Shown here in pieces: positions 36,187-45,575 of a DNA stretch of 64,000 nt. The notes beneath the pieces are model-generated. The model was not told the origin of the DNA and ran no database searches. It was given only the letters and a program-made list of their open reading frames with translations. Source of the DNA: Morinoia aosen (taxonomy: Eukaryota; Arthropoda; Malacostraca; Amphipoda; Talitridae); NCBI GenBank assembly GCA_030386875.1, contig CM059563.1:13782001-13846000 (forward strand), written 5' to 3'. Position 1 is the first letter of the stretch, and every line of letters begins with the position of its first letter. The position numbers were made by a program, and so were the translations under genes.

Positions 36187-37358
36187 TTGACACGTTGACT
36201 GTGATGGGTTAAACTGAAGTTCAGTATTCAAGTCAAATTCAAAAGTTGTTAGAAATTTTATAAATACCAAACATGAAATGGGTCCATCGAATACCATTAA
36301 TGTTAAAAGATTGTTACAACTTTTTCAAACAACCCATCGGTGGGTCGTTTCGGAGCAGGAGAAACTTAAATACGACCCACCGATCCCAGGTAGCAAAATT
36401 TATTGACGTAATATTGAGCCAATATACAGTCTCAATATGGACTGGATATCCAAAATGAACATTGGGACAATACCTTATTTTGGAAAATTCGGTTGATATT
36501 TAAAAAATATATTGGCCCAATAACAATATTATTATCAACCCAATATCAACTAATTATTGTGTCAATATTGACTTGATAATGAAGTGTTCCCTACAATAAC
36601 ATTGGCTTAGTACTCAATTCCTGAAAAACATGGCCCCGATAATGATAATTTAACTAACCCAACATTAGCTAATTATTCTGTCACTATGCACTTAATGTTG
36701 CATTTTTCCTTAGAAAAATAATTAGCCTATTAGGCATGGAGTTTTTGCTGTTTTCTTAATCTTTTCTACAGGATAATTTTACATTCACACATATTAGTAT
36801 TACTGAACAGAAATGGACTAGAACTGAGTTTGAGGGGTAACTAAGGAAGGGTACTACAGGCCCAATACTTATTTTCTGACATCAAGTGGATATTGGTAGA
36901 ATATAGTGTCCCAATAATAATTTATTTTGAACCCAGTATCAGCTAATTACTGTGTCACTATTGACTTGATATTGAGGTGTTTCCTTAAACAAATAACTCC
37001 GTATTATTGGCGTACAACATCAACCCAATATTTGGGCAATAATAATTTATATGCTAACAAATTTTATTAAATTGCGAGATTTTAAATTATTATGAGATAG
37101 TTTCCACTCATATGAATACCGTACATATATGTATACACTGTTAGTTTTATATTAGAAATAAAACTATTTACTACATTGTCCCAATAACAAGTTGATATCA
37201 TAAATAAATTCATCTTATTTCGATATTGCCTTGTTATTAGCCTATTATTGTAATCCAAGATTCCAATATCAGGTCAATAAATAATTATCAACCCAATATT
37301 GGCCTAATAATTTCTTGCTACCTGGGATAGGTCGTACCGCAGTTAACGTGTTAATTCT
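36187..37358. mobile_element. piggyBac-like MITE relic, copy 3, split by an insertion
   Basis: Left part 36187-36384: TTGACACGTTGACTGTGATG, GGTTAAACTGAAGTTCAGT, then CAACCCATCGGTGGGTCG and ACGACCCACCGAT. Right part 37327-37358: ATAGGTCGTACCGCAGTTAA, CGTGTTAA. Joined, the ends give inverted termini TTrACACGTTrACTGyG with TTAA-like flanks. The interruption is the 942-bp element at 36385-37326. Confidence 0.6.
36385..37326. mobile_element. 942-bp non-autonomous element nested in a MITE
   Basis: Ends are inverted repeats: CCCAGGTAGCAA at 36385 and TTGCTACCTGGG ending 37326, with imperfect extension inward. AT occurs on both sides, a possible 2-bp duplication. The interior is AT-rich and made of diverged repeats: ATCAnCTAATTATTGTGTCA, ATATTGACTTGATAnTGA and GTGTTTCCTTA recur near 36540, 36660 and 36935, with many CCAATAAT / CAATATTGG words. 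No transposase frame. Superfamily not identified. Confidence 0.7.
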
Positions 37359-37559
37359 TATGAATACTGCATCAGTAGCGTAACTTTTGAATTGAAGGAA
37401 CCTGGCGCGCTGAGTTCTATTCAGGTCGTGATGTTACAATCGAATTAGCGGCCACGAACGAACGCGTGAGTCTCTAGTAAAACTTTCCATTCCCGTCCAC
37501 TGGATGTGTCGACTCAGAAGCCTGGATTGTTATTTACAAGTGTGACCTGCTTCGTGTTC
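37359..37559. other. Intron sequence, no gene
   Basis: Short unique stretch between the MITE and the next dispersed repeat; nothing recognised. Confidence 0.4.
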
Positions 37560-37905
37560 TCAGGAGGAAGATGTGAAGTCCTGAGTTCAAGGTTAGCTAG
37601 GTTCCCTTTCATTCCAATAGAAAAGGTTTCTTGTTTGTTGTGGATCATCTTTTTCGGTTCACTGCTGTGATTTTTTCAAAATCTTTCACTTATTTCTTCA
37701 ACTTTTTCTTGTTTCATGTACTCTTTTTCGATCTTACTGGTTCTATGGTCTAGGTATGAAGTACACTTTGTACATAGATTCCTCGTTTCCTTATATCCAT
37801 ACTAAATGCTAACTTCATTCTTTCTTTCATGTAGGAAAGAACTTTTCTTGTGTTTAAGGAGGCTTAATCTAACTTAAATTCTAATATAATCTGCGTAACC
37901 TGTAA
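37560..37905 (+). repeat. Dispersed ~390-bp repeat family, copy 5
   Basis: Blocks in order: GAGGAAGATGTGAAGTCCTG, GTGGATCATCTTTTTCGGTT, CACTGCTGTGATTTTTTCA, TCACTTATTTCTTCAACTTT, CTTGTTTCATGTACTCTTTT, CATAGATTCCTCGTTTCC, ATCCATACTAAATGC, TTTAAGGAGGCTTAATCTAA. Same orientation as copies 2 and 3. Confidence 0.75.
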
Positions 37906-38344
37906 TTGGTGTAAAATATCAATTCCAGATTGAAATACCTGTACTTCAATTCATTATTTTATGCATCTTTTTAAGCTCAAGTATCGATGGAAAGATAGAG
38001 TTTACATGTAGTTTAGGCCATAGGACATATCGAAATTTTTCTCACCGAAACTAGCAGTTCTTCATCCGTATATGTTTGTATGCCTCCACAGTGCGCCAGC
38101 TTGCGCTGTAACTGCCGTCTTCCAAAAGCAAGAGTGTAACTTTATTTCTTACATCATAAAATTGGCCCACAAACTAGCGCTCCTTGTCTTAACGTTTGTT
38201 CTTATTCGCAGCATACCTACTTCACAAGCTTCATTATCTTTTAGGCTTGAATTGTTAACTGCGCATGCGTGACTTGAGGTAACTCTGCATTATCTAGTTT
38301 CTCAAGCAAGACTTTAGATCAGCACTCATTCAATCCTCTCAATT

Positions 38345-38960
38345 TCCCTCCCTGCGCCTCCTGCCCGCCCCCGCCCCCCTCGCGCCCGCAGCCCCCGTCC
38401 TCGGCGCATTTTCTCATTAACATAAATATAAAATACTGGAGGAGCCGCCTCTCTCCTGTCACGTGGAGCCAGCGCCGCTGGCCGGGAGGGGGAGGGTGAC
38501 CGCTTCAATTTACCTTCCGTCTGAATTTTTTCTCAATTACTGATAAAGTTTTCATTTTGTTTGTCATTTACTGAGGACAAGCCGCGCGTTGGGAAATGAC
38601 CTCAGCTGAGGTGTTACGCTGAGTTTGCAGGCAATGTAGTACGAGTGCAGGACGGTGAGAGGTGCTGCGGTGGAGGGGGGGGGGAGCGACCAGGGCTCGG
38701 GTTGTGCCGGTCTCACATCTCAGGAAAGCGAGATAACTGTGATGAATTAGAGAAGTTTTACACCGAGCACGACCCGACTCCAGGACTCGAGATATGAACC
38801 TGCACTGAGAGCCAGCCTGCCTGCGCATAAATTGCGCTCGCTAAACACTTTGGCTTTGCGCAAAAACGCGAGGCCTACGACGGCCGAGCGACCGTCGGGC
38901 GTGCGGCGCAAGTTACCTAGCATTTGGGGCTGCAAAAGTCGGACGTACCCTTTGAATTAT
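38345..38960. other. GC- and CpG-rich island inside the intron
   Basis: GC-rich segment in an otherwise AT-rich intron. 38350-38405 is C-rich (CCCGCCCCCGCCCCCCTCGC). 38410-38445 contains an AT-rich TATA-like stretch (ATAAATATAAAATA). 38459-38464 holds a CACGTG E-box. 38599-38612 is the palindrome ACCTCAGCTGAGGT with a CAGCTG E-box. 38860-38915 is CpG-dense. No exon with recognisable protein was found on either strand. It could be an enhancer, an internal promoter or simply compositional variation. Confidence 0.4.
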
Positions 38961-40151
38961 CGTAATTTCTGGCATTTTTGTGTCAATTCCGAAGCAAATA
39001 AGAATATTGTGCGGTGGTATTTCTGAGATTAAAATGGAGTGCTCAGTCAACTCGGTGTCTCTGGAGTGGAGCATCCAATCAACTCAATTACGTTCCGTTG
39101 TTAACTATCTCTATTTGCTCCGTTATTCTTCGCAAATTTGACAGGAATTAATTTTTTCTTGCGTTGCATGAACGCGATGCGAAACGCCACCGAATGGCGT
39201 ACTGTATGTACCCTGAAATACGCCCATTAGTTTTACCTTATGATTAAATGAAAAATTAGCATGAAGTCTGTCTCTGTGCCCATTGTAGTGTGTCTCAGTA
39301 CCCAGTGTATAATAATATTGTATTGTGTACAATAGTAATACTGTGTAATAATTTTATACATATTTATACATAAAATATATACACATATCGTTTCCTTCGG
39401 TTCTATTTAATGCGTCATTGTGGGTGTTATGTTAAAAGTTGTAGATCCCCTAAGATCTCTTTCTCTACAAACAACCTGCAACATTTCTAAGTAATCTGGC
39501 TCACTTAACTCTTTTGGGCTTGAAAATATTAGCTTGTATTCTATCCATTCCTGATGTTAAAACGAATTTGTGTAGCTCTTTCAGAGCGCCCGCATAATAG
39601 TATAGTCCCTCGTAGGAAGACGTAGGCTCTTCTAAAAATAACGAAGGAATTATTGAGCAAATACATTTTTGCTAGACTAGTGCGCAAAACATGTTTAAAT
39701 ACGTTGGTCTAATAAAGTAGGAACGATGAGCTTCACATGAAGTAAAATACTGTTGCCAACCGAGCGTGACTTTGAACGCAAAGTTAAATGATATTTCTGC
39801 GGAAAATCTCCCGCTTTTCCCTCCTGAAGCAGGTACTGCGTAGCAATGTTTACCAGTTCACCTTAAGTGTTCGTGCAGTTCAATAACATTCAAAACGGTC
39901 TATAAATATCTGCTGATCACTGTAATGTTGAGGATCATTTGCTTCATTATGCCGTGATCACTTGGAGTGAAAACTCGTTTGTTGGTAATCAATTGCATGC
40001 ATAATTGGCAGTAGAGAGCGGAGCAGCTCGTTATCGTGAGCCCTTGCTTATTTTGCACCCATTACCTAAACTGGACCGTACACCGGGGCTTCCTGTGCCG
40101 CTCTCTGCCAGCACGGCCGCGATTGTTCCCTCTTATTAAAACAAGCATCAC
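38961..40151. other. Intron sequence, no gene
   Basis: AT-rich, no recognisable repeat or domain. Confidence 0.45.
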
Positions 40152-40929
40152 ACAGGGTATTGTGTGAGCCGTACCCCAACACATGCATCATTGTGTGAGC
40201 CGTACCCCAACACATGCTTCATTGTGAGAGCCGTACCCCAACACATGCATCATTGTGTGAGCCGTACCCCAACACATGCATCATTGTGTGAGCCGTACCC
40301 CAACACATGCTTCATTGTGAGAGCCGTACCCCAACACATGCTTCATTGTGAGAGCCGTACCCCAACACATGCTTCATTGTGAGAGCCGTACCCCAACACA
40401 TGCTTCATTGTGTGAGCCGTACCCCAACACATGCATCATTGTGTGAGCCGTACCCCAACACATGCATCGTTGTGTGAGCCGTACCCCAACACATGCATCA
40501 TTGTGTGAGCCGTACCCCAACACATGCATCATTGTGTGAGCCGTACCCCAACACATGCATCATTGTGTGAGCCGTACCCCAACACATGCATCATTGTGTG
40601 AGCCGTACCCCAACACATGCATCATTGTGTGAGCCGTACCCCAACACATGCATCATTGTGTGAGCCGTACCCCAACACATGCATCATTGTATGAGCCGTA
40701 CCCCAACACATGCATCATTGTGTGAGCCGTACCCCAACACATGCATCATTGTGTGAGCCGTACCCCAACACATGCATCATTGTATGAGCCGTACCCCAAC
40801 ACATGCATCATTGTGTGAGCCGTACCCCAACACATGCATCACTGTGTGAGCCGTACCCCAACACATGCATCATTGTGTGAGCTGTACCCCAACACATGCA
40901 TCGTTGTGTGAGCCGTACCCCAACACAAG
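40152..40929. repeat. 31-bp minisatellite, about 25 copies
   Basis: Unit GTGTGAGCCGTACCCCAACA then CATGCATCATT, with a GAGAGCC/TTCATT subtype clustered in the left part (40200-40410) and rare ATGAGCC, ATCGTT and GAGCTG variants. Uninterrupted, no spacers. Confidence 0.96.
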
Positions 40930-41130
40930 AATCTTACATTTTGTATTAGCCCTGCCCACAGCTCCAAGTATCGTTGACATTACCTAATGAAAATATCAGT
41001 GATAGAGACAATGAGGACTTTTTTCGAAGCTTCTAAGGATGGCGGGAAAAGACTTTTGGTGTTCGCAATGAAGTAGTTGGAAGCAGTTCCAGGTTAATTT
41101 ACTCAAGTCCTGTTAATATTGCTAAAGATC
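40930..41130. other. Intron sequence, no gene
   Basis: Unique sequence between the 31-bp array and the next MITE; nothing recognised. Confidence 0.4.
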
Positions 41131-41667
41131 TTAACACGTCAACTGTGGCAACCAGTAGTCACAAACTCAATTTTCAAAAATACTCAAGACAAAATGAAGG
41201 CACGATCTTTTTCATGATTATTATTCTTAAAGTCAATTTAAGTGATCAATTTTAAGAATAAAAATCAATAAACATTATTTCATTTTAACAAGGATGTGAT
41301 GAGTGCATTTTCGCGATTGGTGTTGCTGATACTCTTAGATGGAAAATTGTACGTCCGCTTGTCATCGCTTGCGGGATACGCTGCTTCCAAATGGATCAGG
41401 AGTGAATGAAGGAGTGTATATACTGAGGCGCTCGCGCTTATTGACACGTTTCCTGCGAAGGGTTAAACTGAAGTTCAATATTCTATTCAAATTTAATGTC
41501 AATTGCAGTTAGCAATTTCAAAAATAGCTAACATTACCTGGTTTGTGCTTTCATTTAGCTTCCATAAAGTATTTATAGAATTAATGTATTGACTGCAGGC
41601 TGGTCAGCAGCATTATGAAAATCCCCTCAGTGACCACCGGTGGGTCCCTTTACAGGAAACGTATTAA
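41131..41667. mobile_element. piggyBac-like MITE relics, copies 4 and 5
   Basis: One element starts TTAACACGTCAACTGTGGC near 41131. A second, clearer one spans about 41440-41667: left end TTGACACGTTTCCTGCGAAG, GGTTAAACTGAAGTTC; right end CCACCGGTGGGTCCCTTTAC, AGGAAACGTATTAA. Its termini are inverted (TTrAyACGTTTCCTG..AAGGG). CCACCGGTGG is self-complementary and recurs in all family copies. No transposase. Confidence 0.55.
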
Positions 41668-41917
41668 GGGTTTCAAAATATTTTACTGACTCAAATGTTG
41701 CATTTCTCCACACAGCAGTAGAAGATGGTGGAGCCTTAGTCGTCTTTCCCTATTTTCATCGGGAAACAGAATTGCAAAAATGTAAATTTCGTACGGAGTC
41801 TTTAAGGAAATGGAAGTTTCACTTAAACGGATATTTTATTTCTTCAAAAATGTTGAAGGATTATTCTTTCATCAACACACTAATACACTCATACCTTAGT
41901 TTAGATAATCTATAGCT

Positions 41918-42292
41918 TTTATGTTAGCTTACGCCTACCCACAACTAAGGGGTTTCAAAGAGAGGAAGGTTGAGGCACCATTTAGTACGGAATTAAGGGG
42001 ATGCGGTATCTCTGCACAAGAAGTGTTCCCACACAAGATCCGATGCGCATAGAAATATCAAGTTAGGATGGAGTGTTATGAAACAACATAAAAGTTCAAT
42101 AAGAAAGTAATAGGCTCTGAAAAACAAAAATTGGAGTGAACCGAAGAAAGATGGTCCGTAACAATACGAAAAACCTATTCTATTTCAACAAAAAAGAAGC
42201 CTACGCAACTTTCAGTTTGGGACCTCACATTTAACCCCTGTGGGCCCTAATTCCCGTAGATACAATAGTTGTATCCCACCGAGGGGAGACGC
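41918..42292 (-). repeat. Dispersed ~390-bp repeat family, copy 6, reversed
   Basis: Read on the - strand it begins CGGTGGGATACAACTATTGT, ATCTACGGGAATTAGGGCCC, then CTTCTTTTTTGTTGAAATAG, ACGGACCATCTTTCTTCGGT, TCAGAGCCTATTACTTTCTT, TGTGTGGGAACACTTCTTGT, and ends GTAGGCGTAAGCTAACAT. This matches copy 2 at 14371 over nearly its whole length, which fixes both ends of the family. The only copy in opposite orientation. Confidence 0.8.
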
Positions 42293-42514
42293 TTGTACCT
42301 ACCTCACCTGCCCGTCCTTGTGCGTCACGCTTTCAATTACAACATAAGCAAAAAATGCGCGTGCAGTAATTTAATGGGAGAGAATTTTGTTGCCGCAGTC
42401 GAGTAAGTCCGTATCATAGGTACGATAATTAGACATAATGAGGGGCGCCAGCCATTTTCCTTCATTGTTTATGCAAATAGCGAGCAATATACAATTCGAC
42501 ATCCAAGCAGCTAT

Positions 42515-42610
42515 TTAGGGCCGAATTTTTTAACACTTTACGTGGTCGTGGCGGTGCAGCTGGTAGCGTAAGTTCATTGAAGTCGACCGTTGGTACGAGG
42601 ATAACTGTGG
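42515..42610 (+). repeat. Short foldback family, copy 2 (one arm)
   Basis: GGCCGAATTTTTTAACACTT, TACGTGGTCGTGGCGGTGCA, GCTGGTAGCGTAAGTTCATT, GAAGTCGACCGTTGG; aligns with 33940-34025. Confidence 0.55.
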
Positions 42611-42639
42611 TGAGGTAAATAGAAAATTCATGTTTAGTT

Positions 42640-43086
42640 GAGAATAATATAGGTTAGCTTAGGATATGTCAAGACAGTTTAGGTTATGATAGGTTGGCAT
42701 AGGTCATATCTAAATATATAAGTTTGGGTTAGATTAAGATATTTTGACATAGATCATGCCGAAATATCTATGCTTAGGTTAGGTTTTGATAGGTTGACAT
42801 CGATGATTTTTAAATAGAATAATGTAACAGTCGGTTTGATTATTAAGTTCATTAAATAACTGTGGATGTCTTCATGGGTTCACATGTTTAGGTTAAAATT
42901 AATTAGTTTAGATTCGGACAGTTTATGATAGATTAAGATATATTAGGATAGGTTGATAATTTTAGATAGAGTAAATTAAGTTTTTAAAGTCAATGGAAAG
43001 TTAGGTTTTTCAAGATGTTTTAATTATTATAACGCCTGTTACGGTTCATCCATTGATTAATCTCACCTAATAATACCCGTTGTGTG

Positions 43087-43120
<34 letters not shown>

Positions 43121-43335
43121 TTTGTTAGAAGCGGCCATAGATTTGTTTGGGGTCCGCTTCTTAAGAAACATAGGATGTCTGAGTTTGGGGTATCATGCAT
43201 ACCGAATTCCTCAGTGTAACATTGAATGATGGCCTTTACATGCATTGATATGTTTGACATTTTATAAAGATAGGTTCGGTTAAGATAGGATAGGATCGGT
43301 TAGGATATGTTAGATTAGCATAGGTTAGGAAATGT
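42640..43335. repeat. Degenerate TAGGTTAGG-type repeats and (TA)n
   Basis: Loosely repeated words such as AGGTTAGGTTTTGATAGGTT, GACATAGATCATG and AGGATAGGTT across 42640-43010 and 43260-43335, period about 20-40. A perfect (TA)n microsatellite lies at about 43090-43119. The GGTTAGG words recall the arthropod telomeric TTAGG motif, but there is no run of TTAGG units, so an interstitial telomere is not claimed. Confidence 0.7.
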
Positions 43336-43949
43336 TGACGGAAGTTTTTCAGGGAACCTAACATAACGATTCATTGTCTGTCAAATATCTACGGGTCTTG
43401 CAGCTACTACCCTTGGTTTATTTGTTTGGAGTCCGCTCCTCCTATTTTTCCGTCATGCTCATCAGGATAATGACGTATAATGACCGCATCTGTGATACGA
43501 GTTTAACCACTGCATAAGTGCAAGTACATTGTTTAATTACGGGTGCTGTTTGGATGGATAAATTTGTTTGTCATCCGAATCTGGAAAATTTGTTCAAGAA
43601 AGGTATTGAATCCCGTCATTTTTGACGGGCCGTGCACACTAGTTATATAATAATCTTCATCGAGACATCAGAAAACCTCATGTTAACTTGCATTTACATC
43701 TCCACTTCGTACATTATGTTATTTTTATGTGCTACAAGTGCTCTTTCTGTGTACTGTAACTTGGGTCTTGTTCAAGTAAAGGCCGTTGTAAATGACAGGT
43801 ATTGCTCAGTGAAGACTCCACCAGCCTGCGCTTCCCTCTAGCATTTTACGCCTCTGTTGCTGAGGTCAGCCGTCTGTCATGGCAGAGGAAGTGAGATGCT
43901 CAGTGGAACGGTATATGAGGTCCTCACGGAGCTTCGTAGTGAATGTTAC
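43336..43949. other. Intron sequence, no gene
   Basis: Nothing recognisable. Confidence 0.4.
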
Positions 43950-44500
43950 CTCCAGAGATACTTCTTGACACACTTGCGTCGTGTCAAGTGTGACTCTTGA
44001 CACGCTTGTGACGTTTCAAGTGGGACTCTCGATAGACTTGTGACGTGTCAATGAGGACAGCGTGACTCTTGACACACTTGTGTCGTGTCAAGTGTGACTC
44101 TTGACACACTTGTGTCGTGTCAATGAGCGCAGCGGGACTCTTGACACACTTGTGTCGTGCCAATGAGGACAGCGTGACTCTTGACACACTTGTGACGTGT
44201 CAACGAGCCCAGCGTGACTCTTGACACACTTGTGACGTGTCAACGAGCCCAGCGTGACTCTTGACACACTTGTGTCGTGTCAAGTGTGACTCTTGACACA
44301 CTTGTGTCGTGTCAATGAGCGCAGCGGGACTCTTGACACACTTGTGTCGTGTCAACGAGCCCAGCGTGACTCTTGACACACTTGTGACGTGTCAACGAGC
44401 CCAGCGTGACTCTTGACACACCTGTGACGTGTCAACGAGAGCAGCGTGACTCTTGACACACTTGTGACGTGACAACGAGCCCAGCGTGACGCTACCTCTG
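43950..44500. repeat. 30/40-bp hairpin-forming minisatellite
   Basis: Units AGCGTGACTCTTGACACACT then TGTGACGTGTCAACGAGCCC (40 bp) mixed with a 30-bp form lacking the GAGCCCAGC part. TTGACAC ... GTGTCAA within each unit is self-complementary, so every unit can fold into a short hairpin. Long and short units are arranged in repeated blocks (44040-44160 resembles 44260-44345). Confidence 0.92.
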
Positions 44501-45240
44501 TCACGCTGGGGAAAAGTTCGCGTAGACCTCGTCTCCAATCAGTCACTGCAATTATTGGCAGGTTTTGATTGGCCATTTTTCTTGCCGGTCGCCCATATTC
44601 GGTTCTCATGCAGCGGCACAAATTTTCCATCATGGCTGGTTCGATGCGCGGGAGTCCGTCATTAGGACACCGGTAATGTGCGGGTGCAGCGCGCGCATAT
44701 CCGTCTGCGCAGCCTGCCTGCTCCGTCGTATAGAGGCGTCCTATAGCCCAGTGGCGTCGTATGACGTATAGCTCAGTTTCATCGTAAAAAGGAGCAAAAA
44801 GAAAAACCGTTTATTTACAAAAAACTTAAGCCATGAAATGTCTTTCAGCCAATTAAATCTCAAATATTTCTTATCAGAAAGGTCTTATAGCAAGGTGGGA
44901 CTTATAGCGCAGCTGCGACGTGTAGCACGGGTGCGTTGCAGCTGTACACGCGCTACAGCTGCAGCTGCAGCATACGTCTGACGAGAAGACTGTAGCTAAC
45001 CGTGTGACCGCTTGAGACGCGCAGAAAGAGAAATCGCACACCATACAACAATTTGTATGGTGCACGAATTTGTACAACAAATCGGTACTTGTACAAGAAT
45101 GCTTAGTTAGGAGAATTCATGCATGTGTCAATGCGGAGGGTGGACAATTTGAGCATTTGTTATGGTTATGATCGATAAAATTTATGTACAAAAGTACTTC
45201 TATGAAAACCTGGACGGGGTGCGACTTCTGGAACAAGCGC
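44501..45240. other. Intron sequence, no gene
   Basis: 44935-44972 is rich in CAGCTG/GCAGCTGC words. 45036-45090 has a small inverted repeat around ACAATTTGTATGGTGCACGA. No gene. Confidence 0.45.
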
Positions 45241-45575
45241 GACAAGCTCTTGCGTGTGCGTTACTAATGAGCGTCTGTACGTGTGATGTGGGTGCGATAT
45301 TAATCTGTGTGTGTGCGATGTTATTCAGTGCGTGAACGATTTTAATGGGTGAATGCACGTTATAATTCCGTGTGAGTACGCTTTAAGTGTACGTGCGAAA
45401 TTATACCCTATTTGTACGGGATTATTAAGAATGTATAAAATATTCAATCCGAGTACGTTGTTAATCAGTGCATGTATATACGACATTATTGTCCAGCGTG
45501 TGTACGATGTTATTTCAGTGTGTGTACAATATTTATGAGTGTGAGTGCGACATTATTCTAAATGTGTACGCCCCG
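45241..45575. repeat. Degenerate ~27-bp GTGTGTACGATGTTATT repeats
   Basis: About eleven diverged blocks of the form (A)GTGTGTGCGATGTTATTCA. Old minisatellite. Confidence 0.75.

Noticed and set aside
40152-40929. CRISPR-like regular repeats (also other arrays)
   Set aside because: Units abut without unique spacers, no cas genes, and the setting is eukaryotic.
42640-43335. Interstitial telomere (TTAGG)n
   Set aside because: Only scattered GGTTAGG words, no uninterrupted TTAGG run.
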